Below, piece by piece: positions 34,790 to 42,318 of a stretch of 64,000 nucleotides of DNA. Source of the DNA: Desulfitobacterium_A sp034927245 (GTDB lineage Bacteria; Bacillota; Desulfitobacteriia; Desulfitobacteriales; Desulfitobacteriaceae); NCBI RefSeq assembly GCF_034927245.1, contig NZ_JAYFQK010000003.1, positions 121,157 to 185,156 of the forward strand, given 5' to 3'. The translations under genes and the position numbers were made by a program. The notes under the pieces are model-generated. The model made no database searches, was not told the origin of the DNA, and saw only the letters and a list, made by a program, of their open reading frames with translations. The first letter of the stretch is position 1; each line of letters opens with the position of its first letter.

Positions 34790-34932
34790 GAGAAATTCCT
34801 CCTTAGTTTTTAGGTTAGAATTGAGTTTTAGGTTACGAATATATTCTAACCCTAAGAGATTTAAAGAGAATTGGACTAAAATTAAAATTTGATTAAAAAG
34901 TCGATGTTCAAATCGCTCCATGATTAGCTTCC

Positions 34933-34952
34933 ATATGTATTATAATACATAT
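34933..34952. promoter_or_regulatory. Perfect 20-bp palindrome at the DUF4342 operon promoter
   Basis: ATATGTATTATAATACATAT reads the same on both strands. It contains TATAAT, so it may be both -10 box and operator, about 145 bases upstream of the DUF4342 start on the reverse strand. A dimeric regulator, perhaps the operon's own response regulator, could bind here. Confidence 0.55.
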
Positions 34953-34989
34953 TGTACTTCATTTGCTTATCGTTATCGTCATTGTGTAA

Positions 34990-35145
34990 TATGAATTTAT
35001 AACCTTCTTCTTTTCGCTTGGCGATAAAGTAAAGAAAACCTGGCTTTCGCCACGTCGGTCCATAGTATGGACCGACGCACTTGTTGCCTTAGCGAGAGCG
35101 AAAACCGCTGGTTGCACTTCGAGTTTATCTGCAGAAATATTTATA
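34990..35145. other. Gene-free stretch with nested inverted repeats
   Basis: No gene is supportable here. There is a TGGCGA-AT-AAAG...CTTTCGCCA pair (about 35019-35052), a perfect 11-bp stem CGTCGGTCCAT / ATGGACCGACG at 35053-35077 with a 3-base loop, and AGCG...CGCT at 35090-35110. These may be a structured RNA or an inactive repeat element. Confidence 0.45.
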
Positions 35146-35156
35146 CTTTCCGTTAG

Positions 35157-35184
35157 TAAAAAAAAGCCGGGGATGACCCGGCTT
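35157..35184 (-). terminator. Terminator of the tiny-ORF operon
   Basis: AAGCCGGG / CCCGGCTT with loop GATGA; on the reverse strand it is followed by eight T. It begins 5 bases after the stop of the last tiny ORF, so it ends that transcript. Confidence 0.85.
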
Positions 35185-35189
35185 AATTT

Positions 35190-35276
35190 TTACCACCAAA
35201 AAAATGGGAAGAAAGGGAAGAATGGAAAGCCGAAAAACGGGAAAAACCCGAAACGCCTAAATCTAAATCCAACCAT
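35190..35276 (-). CDS. Phe/Pro/Trp-rich 28-residue peptide
   Basis: A 28-residue ORF: M-V-G, then Arg-containing RFRRF, then repeated PFF units, ending in FFWW. Fourteen of the residues are Phe and four are Pro. AAAGGA lies about 9 bases before ATG. It lies 23 bases past a YjcZ-like ORF and just before a strong terminator, so it is likely translated from the same transcript. I know no family for it. It could be a spore-coat-associated or membrane-active peptide; no function is claimed. Confidence 0.55.
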   Translation of the reverse strand: MVGFRFRRFGFFPFFGFPFFPFFPFFWW

Positions 35277-35299
35277 AAGTGTTTTTCCTTTCTTTTATC

Positions 35300-35431
35300 T
35301 TAGAAGATTACACCTAAGGCAATAAGAATCAAAATAGCAATTGCAATAATTCCTACGCCAACGCCGCGGCCAACAGGGGGGCAGCAAACAGGGGGAGGAC
35401 AGCAAGCACCACCAAAGCCCATACCGTACAT
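35300..35431 (-). CDS. Tiny membrane protein, YjcZ-like
   Basis: A 43-residue protein with a Gly/Cys/Pro-rich head (GFGGACCPPPVCCPP) and a single hydrophobic tail (GIIAIAILILIALGVIF). This is the layout of the YjcZ family of tiny transmembrane spore proteins in Bacillus. GGAGGT precedes ATG by 7 bases. It sits between two other tiny ORFs on the same strand. The four cysteines are unusual for the family and could cross-link or bind metal. Confidence 0.65.
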   Translation of the reverse strand: MYGMGFGGACCPPPVCCPPVGRGVGVGIIAIAILILIALGVIF

Positions 35432-35465
35432 GACATTACCTCCTTATCATTTTTTATATTTCTGC

Positions 35466-35582
35466 TTAGAATACGATTCCCATTGCGATGAGAAGAAGAA
35501 TAATGACTACTACGATTGCAATTCCCGGTAAGAAGTTAGGTCCACATCCACAAGCCCCATCAACACCAGCACCAAATGCCAT
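35466..35582 (-). CDS. Tiny membrane protein, YjcZ-like
   Basis: A 38-residue protein with the head MAFGAGVDGACGCGPNFLPG and tail IAIVVVIILLLIAMGIVF, the YjcZ layout. AAAGGAGG sits 8 bases before ATG. It is the first of three tiny ORFs. Upstream on the reverse strand, CATAGACT (35613-35620 on the forward strand, read in reverse) fits the CATANNNT -10 form of mother-cell sigma E/K promoters; the -35 is unclear. Mother-cell, sporulation-linked expression is therefore inferred. Confidence 0.65.
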   Translation of the reverse strand: MAFGAGVDGACGCGPNFLPGIAIVVVIILLLIAMGIVF

Positions 35583-35671
35583 TTGAATTCCTCCTTTGTT
35601 CTGAGATAATACAGTCTATGCCTCACCTATTAAAGTTGCCACAATTTGGAAACCGCTTTTTCCGCTTCCCC

Positions 35672-35700
35672 TTGAGTCTTTTCCTGAAGAGGTCTACTAT
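35672..35700 (+). promoter_or_regulatory. Candidate promoter for the carboxylesterase
   Basis: TTGAGT, 17 bases, TACTAT, 64 bases before the esterase start codon. The spacing is ideal but neither box is a full consensus match. Confidence 0.45.
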
Positions 35701-35763
35701 TAATATGTAGTATAAAACTTGGAGATGGTTTTATGATAGCGAAAGATATAGGGAAAGAAGATA

Positions 35764-37266
35764 ATGTTTAAAACGATTGTTGAAACGTGTTCGGGTAAAG
35801 TAAAAGGGGAAAGGGTTGGAGATGTCTCGGTATGGAAAGGGATTCCCTATGCGAAACCGCCGGTAGGGCCCTTGCGCTTTTGTCCGCCTCAAGAACCGGA
35901 TACTTGGAAGGGTGTGCGTGAAACGGTGCAATTTGGACCGTTTGCCCTTCAGCCGACAGTTTGGAAAGGAATTGCTTCAGGATCGCAAAGTGAAGATTGT
36001 CTTTATCTCAATATATGGTCCCCCGATGCGGATGATAAACTTCGCCCGGTGATGGTTTGGCTGCATGGAGGAGCTTATAGCAGCGGCTCAGGCTCTTTTG
36101 ATATGTATGACGGTACTTCATTTGCCGAGCATGGAGATGTTGTTGTCGTCACGCTTAATTATCGGTTGGGTGTTTTTGGCTTTTTATATCTAGCCGAGGT
36201 TGGCGGCGAAAAATATGCGACATCGGGGAACTGCGGACTACTGGACCAAATAGCCGCCTTAAAGTGGGTCAAGCAAAATATTCAGGCTTTTGGCGGAGAT
36301 CCTCATCGGGTGACTCTCTTCGGTGAATCCGCAGGCGCGGTGAGTGTGGGCATTCTGCTTGCTATGCCTGAGGCAAAAGGACTTTTTTGCCAAGCAATCA
36401 TGGAGAGCGCTTCGAATTTAGTCATTTCTGCGGATTCGGCGGCTCAAACAGCGAAAAAAGTTATGGATTCTCTTAATCTCCAAACTCATGAATATGAAAA
36501 ACTTATCGACTTACCGGCAGAGGAATTATTAAAAGTTTCGCTGAATTTTCCGCCGATGACATTTTGCCCGGTTCTTGATGGCCTTTTGATTCCCGTGCCG
36601 CCTGAAGAGGCAATCCGTAAAGGAGCGGCTAAAGATATTCCAGTGATTTGCGGGTCAAATAAAGATGAATATCGATTGTTTGCAGCGAGAATCCCTTCTT
36701 ATCGGCGGTGGGATGAAGCCGAAATTGCGGGCCGATTAGAACGAGCCTTAGGAAAAGTATGGCCGGTGCTCGCAGCAAATTTCGCAACCGTACCTATGGA
36801 TAAGATGCTTTACAATCGAATTATGTCATATTATTCTTTCGTTTACCCGACTTTAAAATATAGTGAGGCTTTGGCAGAGCAGGGAGCGGTTTGGGTTTAT
36901 TATTTCGGTTACGAAAATCCGAGGCTGGGAGCCTGCCATGCCTTTGAACTGCCTTTTGTCTGGCATAGGGTAAATCCGGACAATACAAATCTATTCGGTG
37001 TCGATTCCCCCGAGGCTGTTAAATTAGCGGGTCAGATGCATCAAGCTTGGATAGCCTTTGCCCATACAGGCAATCCCAATACTCCGGAACTGCCCTATTG
37101 GCCGATCTATAACCCGGAAAGCCGGCCGGTTATGGTCTTCAAGGGTGAAAGTGAAGTGGTCAATGATCCTCATGTTGATCGGGAGATATGGGATAAAGTT
37201 TCATCTCAAAAAGATTATCAGCCAATGCAGTGGAGCTGTGATTATAAGGTTGACAAATATTCTTGA
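35764..37266 (+). CDS. Type B carboxylesterase (p-nitrobenzyl esterase-like)
   Basis: A 500-residue alpha/beta-hydrolase of the carboxylesterase type B family. The catalytic triad is visible: Ser189 in GESAGA, Glu302 in NKDEYRLF and His392 in CHAFELPF; the oxyanion-hole motif HGGAYSSGS is at 101-109. There is no signal peptide, so it is cytoplasmic. The ribosome binding site is weak (GGGAAAG). Physiological substrate unknown. It stands alone between the reverse tiny-ORF operon and ylxM, unlike the conserved neighbours, so it is probably an accessory gene. Confidence 0.9.
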   Translation: MFKTIVETCSGKVKGERVGDVSVWKGIPYAKPPVGPLRFCPPQEPDTWKGVRETVQFGPFALQPTVWKGIASGSQSEDCLYLNIWSPDADDKLRPVMVWLHGGAYSSGSGSFDMYDGTSFAEHGDVVVVTLNYRLGVFGFLYLAEVGGEKYATSGNCGLLDQIAALKWVKQNIQAFGGDPHRVTLFGESAGAVSVGILLAMPEAKGLFCQAIMESASNLVISADSAAQTAKKVMDSLNLQTHEYEKLIDLPAEELLKVSLNFPPMTFCPVLDGLLIPVPPEEAIRKGAAKDIPVICGSNKDEYRLFAARIPSYRRWDEAEIAGRLERALGKVWPVLAANFATVPMDKMLYNRIMSYYSFVYPTLKYSEALAEQGAVWVYYFGYENPRLGACHAFELPFVWHRVNPDNTNLFGVDSPEAVKLAGQMHQAWIAFAHTGNPNTPELPYWPIYNPESRPVMVFKGESEVVNDPHVDREIWDKVSSQKDYQPMQWSCDYKVDKYS

Positions 37267-37278
37267 ATCAACTAGAAT
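37250..37278 (+). promoter_or_regulatory. SigA promoter for ylxM-ffh
   Basis: TTGACA, 17 bases, TAGAAT. It overlaps the last codons of the esterase gene and starts transcription near 37285, about 36 bases before ylxM. Confidence 0.75.
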
Positions 37279-37320
37279 GTCTTAGTAAAGCAAAACTCCT
37301 TTACAGGAGGGCTGTTGATT

Positions 37321-37689
37321 ATGGAACGTTTTGCTGAGATGGCATTGTTTGCTGACTTTTACGGTCCGCTTTTAACAGAAAAACAGCGAAATATCTGGGA
37401 TCTTCACTATGAGCAGGATCTGTCTCTTGTGGAAATTGCGGCAGCAGTGGATATTAGCCGCCAAGCTGTTTATGATTTGCTGAAACGAACCGAAAAAATT
37501 TTGCGTGGATATGAAGCAAAACTGGGCTTGGTTCAACGTTTTTTATTAGAACAAGAAAAATTGATTGAAGTTAAGGAACAGCTGAAGGGATTTACGGAGG
37601 AGGATTTTGCGAATCCTCAAGCATGGGAAAGCTATCAGCAGATCTGTCAACAGATCAATGATGTGTTTAATGTTATGGAATCCTCCTAG
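37321..37689 (+). CDS. ylxM: SRP-associated helix-turn-helix protein YlxM
   Basis: A 122-residue small protein of the YlxM family, always just before ffh in Gram-positives and thought to modulate SRP. The helix-turn-helix (LSLVEIAAAVDISRQAVYDLLKR) is complete. ATG at 37321 is 9 bases past AGGAGGG; an in-frame TTG at 37315 is only 3 bases from it. It lies 15 bases before ffh. Confidence 0.93.
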   Translation: MERFAEMALFADFYGPLLTEKQRNIWDLHYEQDLSLVEIAAAVDISRQAVYDLLKRTEKILRGYEAKLGLVQRFLLEQEKLIEVKEQLKGFTEEDFANPQAWESYQQICQQINDVFNVMESS

Positions 37690-37704
37690 AAAGCGGGGAA
37701 GGGC

Positions 37705-39078
37705 ATGTTTCAAGGCCTAAGTGATAAACTACAAGAAACCTTTAAGCGCTTAAAAGGAAAAGGAAAGCTCACGGAAGAGGATGTCAATGTAGCGATGCGC
37801 GAAGTGCGTATGGCTTTGCTTGAAGCTGACGTGAACTACAAAGTGGTCAAAGAGTTCGTGGCTAAGGTGAAGGAACGCTCAATCGGGCAGGAAGTTCTGG
37901 AATCTTTATCTCCGGCTCAACAGGTCATTAAGATTGTTAATGAGGAAATGATTGCCCTCATGGGTGGTACTTCCAGTAAAATAAATATTTCTTCCAAGCC
38001 GCCGACAGTACTTATGCTTGTCGGCTTGCAAGGAGCAGGTAAAACGACACATGCGGCGAAGCTGGCAGCATCGCTTAAGAAACAAGGGAAACATCCTTTG
38101 ATGGTTGCCTGTGACATATATCGGCCGGCTGCGATTAAACAACTGCAGGTTTTGGGAGAACAGATTAAAGTCCCGGTTTTCTCAATGGGAGAACAAAATC
38201 CCGTAACGATTGCTCAAGAGAGTATTCGGCAGGCCAATAGTCAGGGCCAGGATGTCGTGATTATCGATACTGCCGGACGGCTGCATATCAATGAAGAATT
38301 GATGGGCGAGCTGCGAGATATCAAAGCGTCAGTGAAGCCCCATGAAATTCTGCTCGTCGTTGATGCGATGACAGGTCAGGATGCCGTAAATGTTGCCGAG
38401 AGTTTCTATAATGAACTTGGAGTCGATGGGGTTATATTGACCAAACTTGACGGCGATACACGGGGAGGGGCCGCCCTCTCCATCAAGGCTGTAACCGGTT
38501 GCCCGATCAAGTTTGCGGGTATCGGTGAAAAAATGGAGGCTCTTGAACCTTTCTATCCCGAGAGAATGGCTTCGCGTATCTTGGGAATGGGTGATGTTCT
38601 CACCCTGATCGAAAAAGCTCAGTCCGCTTTTGATGAGAAACAAGCCCGGGATATGGAGCAAAAACTGCGCAAACAGGAATTCACACTTGATGATTTCTTG
38701 GATCAGATGCAGCAGATCAAGAAAATGGGCCCCCTGTCATCCCTGCTGGAAATGATCCCGGGGGTAGGAAATCAGCTTAAAGATGTGCAGATTGATGAAA
38801 AGGATATGGCTCACGTTGAAGCGATCATTCGTTCTATGACTTTGGAAGAACGCCGCAAACCTTCTCTTATTAAAGATTCCCGAAAACGGAGGATTGCGAA
38901 GGGAAGCGGTACCAGCATTCAAGAAGTGGGACGCTTGCTTAAGCAATTTGAACAGATGCAGAAAATGATGAAACAATTCTCGGGCGGCGGTGTACCCGGT
39001 ATGGGGATGTTGGGCGGTAAAGGGAAAAAAGGCAAGAAAGGCAAAAAGACTGCTTTCAAGCTTCCTTTTAGATCCTAG
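37705..39078 (+). CDS. ffh: Signal recognition particle protein Ffh
   Basis: Ffh binds signal peptides of nascent membrane proteins and partners with FtsY. The 457-residue protein has N and G domains (GLQGAGKTTHAAKLA, DTAGRLHINEE, TKLDGDTRGGAA) and the methionine-rich M domain with RIAKGSGTSIQEV. Its C-terminal tail is a Gly/Lys run. Gene order with ylxM and rpsP is standard. Confidence 0.97.
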   Translation: MFQGLSDKLQETFKRLKGKGKLTEEDVNVAMREVRMALLEADVNYKVVKEFVAKVKERSIGQEVLESLSPAQQVIKIVNEEMIALMGGTSSKINISSKPPTVLMLVGLQGAGKTTHAAKLAASLKKQGKHPLMVACDIYRPAAIKQLQVLGEQIKVPVFSMGEQNPVTIAQESIRQANSQGQDVVIIDTAGRLHINEELMGELRDIKASVKPHEILLVVDAMTGQDAVNVAESFYNELGVDGVILTKLDGDTRGGAALSIKAVTGCPIKFAGIGEKMEALEPFYPERMASRILGMGDVLTLIEKAQSAFDEKQARDMEQKLRKQEFTLDDFLDQMQQIKKMGPLSSLLEMIPGVGNQLKDVQIDEKDMAHVEAIIRSMTLEERRKPSLIKDSRKRRIAKGSGTSIQEVGRLLKQFEQMQKMMKQFSGGGVPGMGMLGGKGKKGKKGKKTAFKLPFRS

Positions 39079-39100
39079 ATCTCGAAAAAACGCTATTTTT

Positions 39101-39120
39101 CTCCCAATCATGATTGGGAG
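39101..39120. other. Hairpin between ffh and rpsP
   Basis: CTCCCAAT-CATG-ATTGGGAG, an 8-bp perfect inverted repeat 22 bases after the ffh stop. T-runs are absent on the forward side, so it may be a processing element. A TGC-TAAAAT extended -10 at 39138-39146 could drive rpsP. Confidence 0.4.
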
Positions 39121-39179
39121 TCGATAAGAATTTAACTTGCTAAAATTACGGAATACCTTATTGAGGAGGTGAATAGAGT

Positions 39180-39446
39180 ATGGCAACTAAAATTCGTCTG
39201 CGTCGTATGGGTGCTAAAAAGAATCCGTTTTACCGCTTAGTCGTAGCCGATTCTAATTTTCCCCGTGACGGACGTTTTATTGAAGAAATAGGCTATTATG
39301 ATCCGACGAAGAAACCGGAAGTTTTGAAAATTGACGAGGAAAAAGTCCTCCAATGGCTTGCTACCGGTGCTCAACCTTCGGATACTGCTAAATCTTTGCT
39401 TCGTAAAGCCGGTATTTTGGCTAAATTCCACGAATCAAAAAAGTAA
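39180..39446 (+). CDS. rpsP: 30S ribosomal protein S16
   Basis: An 88-residue S16 protein of the small subunit, starting MATKIRLRRMGAKKNPFYRLVVADS, a family signature. TGAGGAGGTGA precedes ATG. It starts the rpsP-khpA-rimM-trmD run, standard in Firmicutes. Confidence 0.97.
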   Translation: MATKIRLRRMGAKKNPFYRLVVADSNFPRDGRFIEEIGYYDPTKKPEVLKIDEEKVLQWLATGAQPSDTAKSLLRKAGILAKFHESKK

Positions 39447-39469
39447 GTGGATAGTTGGGGGTGGTTCCT

Positions 39470-39700
39470 GTGAAGGAACTCGTAGAAGTCCTCGCGAAGG
39501 CCTTAGTAGATTACCCGGATCAAGTCATAGTTGCCCAAACGGAATCGGAAAAAACTGTTCATTTGCAATTGACGGTGGCTCCGGAAGATATGGGTAAAGT
39601 TATTGGCAAACAGGGTAAAATTGCGAATGCCATTCGTACGATTGTGAAAGCTGCCGCAGTAAAAGACGGACGGAGAGTCCATGTCGACATTGATCAATAA
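39470..39700 (+). CDS. khpA: KH-domain RNA-binding protein KhpA
   Basis: A 76-residue KH-domain protein (YlqC/KhpA). The GxxG loop is visible in GKVIGKQGKIANAIRTI. It usually pairs with KhpB and binds many RNAs to affect cell division and elongation. GTG at 39470 is chosen because GGGGGTGG lies 5 bases upstream; a TTG at 39455 is less likely. A hairpin begins at its stop codon. Confidence 0.93.
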   Translation: MKELVEVLAKALVDYPDQVIVAQTESEKTVHLQLTVAPEDMGKVIGKQGKIANAIRTIVKAAAVKDGRRVHVDIDQ

Positions 39701-39734
39701 CGTTAAGAAGGGCTTTGGGCCCTTTTTGACGTTA
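39698..39734 (+). terminator. Intercistronic terminator between khpA and rimM
   Basis: TAACGTT-AAGAAGGGC pairs with GCCCTTTTT-GACGTTA (16 bp with two G-U pairs, loop TTTGG). The right arm includes five T. It starts at the khpA stop codon, so it could reduce transcription into rimM-trmD or stabilise the upstream mRNA. Confidence 0.6.
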
Positions 39735-39781
39735 AACGCTCTTAAAGCATAGGGTCTTTTAAGGAAGGAGAGTCTTTCTGA

Positions 39782-40291
39782 ATGAATGAGGTTCTGGTCG
39801 GGGAAGTGATTAAACCGCATGGTATCCGCGGGGAGCTTAAAATTTTTCCGCTCACGGATAATCCATCGCGCTTCAAGAAGCTGGCAAAGGTCACCCTCGA
39901 ACAAAAGGGTGTGATCCGTACCTTCAATATCTTGAAAGTCCAAGTCCATCAGGACGAAGTTTATTTAACACTGGAGGGAATCGAGACCCGGGAAGAAGCT
40001 GAAAAGCTGCGGGGTTTTGCTGTGAAAATTGATCGGGCCGATGTGCCCCCTTTGGAGAAAGGCTGGTACTACTTCGAATTAGAAGGAATGCAGGTATTTG
40101 ACGGTGAAGTTTGTCTCGGTGTTTTAACCCAGGTGCTGCAAACAGGAGCGAATGATGTTTATCTTGTCAAAGGAGAATGCGGAGAAATTTGTGTTCCGGC
40201 TCTGAAAACTGTCGTGAAAAAGGTTGATGTTCCAGGAAGAAGAATGGACGTCACACTTCCTCCCGGTCTGCTGGAGGATAAACCTCAATGA
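39782..40291 (+). CDS. rimM: Ribosome maturation factor RimM
   Basis: RimM helps assemble the 30S head with S19. The 169-residue protein has the N-terminal VGEVIKPHGIRGELKI block and the C-terminal PRC-barrel (DVYLVKGECGEICVPALK). AAGGAAGGAG precedes ATG. The trmD start overlaps its stop (ATGA), a standard pairing. Confidence 0.95.
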   Translation: MNEVLVGEVIKPHGIRGELKIFPLTDNPSRFKKLAKVTLEQKGVIRTFNILKVQVHQDEVYLTLEGIETREEAEKLRGFAVKIDRADVPPLEKGWYYFELEGMQVFDGEVCLGVLTQVLQTGANDVYLVKGECGEICVPALKTVVKKVDVPGRRMDVTLPPGLLEDKPQ

Positions 40292-41085
40292 TGAAATTTA
40301 CAGTGCTTACCCTATTTCCGGAAATGTTTGCCCCTGTACAGGAAAGCATCTTAAAGAGGGCGCAGGAACATGAGCTGATTAATATTGAGCTTGTTAATTT
40401 TCGGGATTATGCCGTAAGTAAACATAAAAATGTCGATGATGTCCCGTATGGCGGGGGAGCCGGAATGGTTCTCAAGCCTGAACCGCTCTATGCTGCTGTG
40501 CGTGATCTTGCACCGACTCAAGGCCGGCGCCGGATTATCCTGCTGACCCCGCAAGGAAAAGTATTTAACCAGCGGCAGGCTCAAGCCTGGAGCCGCGAGG
40601 ATGAGCTTGTTTTTATCTGCGGGCATTATGAGGGGTTTGATGAGCGAATCCGCTGTCTTGCGGATGAAGAGGCATCCTTGGGGGATTTTGTCTTAACCGG
40701 CGGGGAACTTGCGGCGATGGTCATGATTGATGCGGTTGCCCGTCTTATTCCCGGGGTACTTGGTGAGAGCGCTTCCTTTGAGGAGGATTCCCATAGTAAT
40801 GGTTTATTAGAGTATCCGCAATATACTCGTCCTCCCGTATTTGAAGGCATGGAGGTTCCTGAAGTTCTGTTGTCCGGTCATCATGCACGAATTGAAGCTT
40901 GGCGGCGTAAAGAATCACTCCGCCGTACGTTTCTAAAACGACCGGATCTTATTCACAACATAGAGTTTTTACCCGGGGATTATCCTCTCCTCCGGGAACT
41001 GGCAGAGAATCATCCCGAGATTAATGGGGAACGTGCCCGCTGGGAGCATCTCAAGCCAAAGCCGAAACGAAATAGGGGGAAATGA
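40288..41085 (+). CDS. trmD: tRNA (guanine37-N1)-methyltransferase
   Basis: TrmD methylates G37 of tRNAs to prevent frameshifting. The 265-residue SPOUT enzyme has VPYGGGAGMVLKPEPL, CGHYEGFDERI and SLGDFVLTGGE. It is about 20 residues longer than usual at the C terminus (basic tail). It may start at ATG 40288 or 40291. A second RNA methyltransferase gene follows immediately. Confidence 0.96.
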   Translation: MMKFTVLTLFPEMFAPVQESILKRAQEHELINIELVNFRDYAVSKHKNVDDVPYGGGAGMVLKPEPLYAAVRDLAPTQGRRRIILLTPQGKVFNQRQAQAWSREDELVFICGHYEGFDERIRCLADEEASLGDFVLTGGELAAMVMIDAVARLIPGVLGESASFEEDSHSNGLLEYPQYTRPPVFEGMEVPEVLLSGHHARIEAWRRKESLRRTFLKRPDLIHNIEFLPGDYPLLRELAENHPEINGERARWEHLKPKPKRNRGK

Positions 41086-41086
41086 T

Positions 41087-41644
41087 ATGGGTGACCTGTA
41101 TCTTGCTTTGATACATGCTCCGGTCTATAACAAGAACATGGAAACGATTGCAACTTCAATAACCAATTTGGATATCCATGATATAGCACGAAGCGCGATG
41201 ACCTTCGGGGCAAAACGTTATTATATTGTGCACCCGGCTGAGGCTCAGCGGGCTTTGGCATTGCGAATTATGGGGTATTGGCAGGAAGGTTTCGGTTCGG
41301 AGTATAATCAGAACCGTCAGGAGGCTTTTTCTCGGGTCAGATTAGCGAGTGACTTAGCAGAAGTCGAGGCGGAAATCGAAAAGGAACAAGGGCGAAGGGC
41401 GTTGAAAGTGGCAACAGATGCTCATCAGAACCCGAATACGATCAGCTATTCTGCCTTGAGACAGAGGATTGAGGAAACGGATGATCCGGTCTTGCTTTTA
41501 TTTGGAACGGGCTGGGGATTGATTCAAGAGGTATTGGACAGTTGTGATTTAATTTTGGACCCGGTGTATGGTCCGGGGGAATGGAACCACCTCTCAGTTC
41601 GGTCGGCAGCTTCGATCATACTTGATCGACTTCGGGGACATTGA
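41087..41644 (+). CDS. SPOUT-like RNA methyltransferase, PF09936 family
   Basis: A 185-residue protein matching the PF09936 family (TM1570-like SAM-dependent RNA methyltransferases). Seen are LYLALIHAPVYNKN at the start, TFGAKRYYIV and the cofactor knot region LLFGTGWGLIQEVL. Its RNA target is unknown. ATG at 41087 is set by AGGGGGA; a longer frame overlaps trmD. It begins 1 base after trmD and precedes rplS, a location shared in Clostridia. SAM use is inferred. Confidence 0.82.
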   Translation: MGDLYLALIHAPVYNKNMETIATSITNLDIHDIARSAMTFGAKRYYIVHPAEAQRALALRIMGYWQEGFGSEYNQNRQEAFSRVRLASDLAEVEAEIEKEQGRRALKVATDAHQNPNTISYSALRQRIEETDDPVLLLFGTGWGLIQEVLDSCDLILDPVYGPGEWNHLSVRSAASIILDRLRGH

Positions 41645-41673
41645 TCAGAATTCGGAATTCCTCCACTTTTAGG

Positions 41674-41702
41674 TTGCAGGCGTGTTAAACATATGCTAAA
41701 AT
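41674..41702 (+). promoter_or_regulatory. Promoter for rplS
   Basis: TTGCAG, 17 bases, TAAAAT. Transcription would start near 41709, giving a 90-base leader that holds the predicted L19 leader RNA. Confidence 0.6.
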
Positions 41703-41719
41703 AATTTTTGACGTATGAT

Positions 41720-41773
41720 GGGTGGTCCGCTCGCTGTTTAGAAGTCGTAAAATCGGCTCAGTGATGAACACCT
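41720..41773 (+). ncRNA. L19 leader-like RNA element
   Basis: Three nested stems can be drawn: GGGTG/CACCT (41720-41724 with 41769-41773), CGCTG/CAGTG (41732-41736 with 41759-41763) and AGTCG/CGGCT (41743-41747 with 41754-41758, loop TAAAAT). The position just before rplS fits the known L19 leader family, in which L19 represses its own synthesis. I cannot run a covariance search, so the assignment is by position and fold. Confidence 0.55.
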
Positions 41774-41798
41774 AAGCAAGGAAGGGGGGAATTTATAA

Positions 41799-42140
41799 AT
41801 GGATTATATTCGTATGATTGAAGAAGAGCAAATGAAAAAGGATCTTCCTACCTTCCGTCCCGGAGATACCGTACGCGTACACGTTAAAGTCGTTGAAGGT
41901 ACCCGGGAGCGTATTCAGGTTTTCGAAGGTTTAGTCATTAAAATGAAGGGTGGCGGACTTCGCGAAACCTTCACGGTACGTCGTGTTACTTATGGCGTTG
42001 GTGTGGAAAGAACATTCCCGCTCCATTCTCCTCGAATCGATAAGATTGAGGTTGTTCGTCATGGTAGGGTGCGTCGCGCTAAATTGTATTATCTCAGACA
42101 GCTTTCCGGTAAAGCTGCTCGAATTCGCGACCGTCGCTAG
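41799..42140 (+). CDS. rplS: 50S ribosomal protein L19
   Basis: A 113-residue L19 protein, at the subunit interface. FRPGDTVRVHVKVVEGTRERIQVFEG and VERTFPLHSPRIDKIEVVR are family blocks. AAGGGGGGAA precedes ATG. It has its own promoter and a structured leader, and a strong terminator follows. Confidence 0.97.
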   Translation: MDYIRMIEEEQMKKDLPTFRPGDTVRVHVKVVEGTRERIQVFEGLVIKMKGGGLRETFTVRRVTYGVGVERTFPLHSPRIDKIEVVRHGRVRRAKLYYLRQLSGKAARIRDRR

Positions 42141-42143
42141 TTA

Positions 42144-42173
42144 AAAAAGGACTGGATAAAATCCAGTCCTTTT
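42144..42173 (+). terminator. Intrinsic terminator after rplS
   Basis: AAAAGGACTGGA / TCCAGTCCTTTT, 12 bp, loop TAAAA, T-run of five including the stem, 4 bases after the rplS stop. Confidence 0.85.
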
Positions 42174-42176
42174 TAA

Positions 42177-42200
42177 TTGAAATATTGAAATATTGAAATA
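42177..42200. repeat. Three tandem copies of TGAAATAT
   Basis: Three exact, adjacent 8-base units lie after the rplS terminator. No function is evident. Confidence 0.8.
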
Positions 42201-42318
42201 TTAATGTTAAGACTTGGCATTGCTGGGTCTATTTTTGAGTCAATGTTTTTTTTGTATGCTCTTTAAATCCCCGGTTCATACTAAAGAAGAGTTCTTTTGA
42301 ACGGGGAGGAATAGATTT

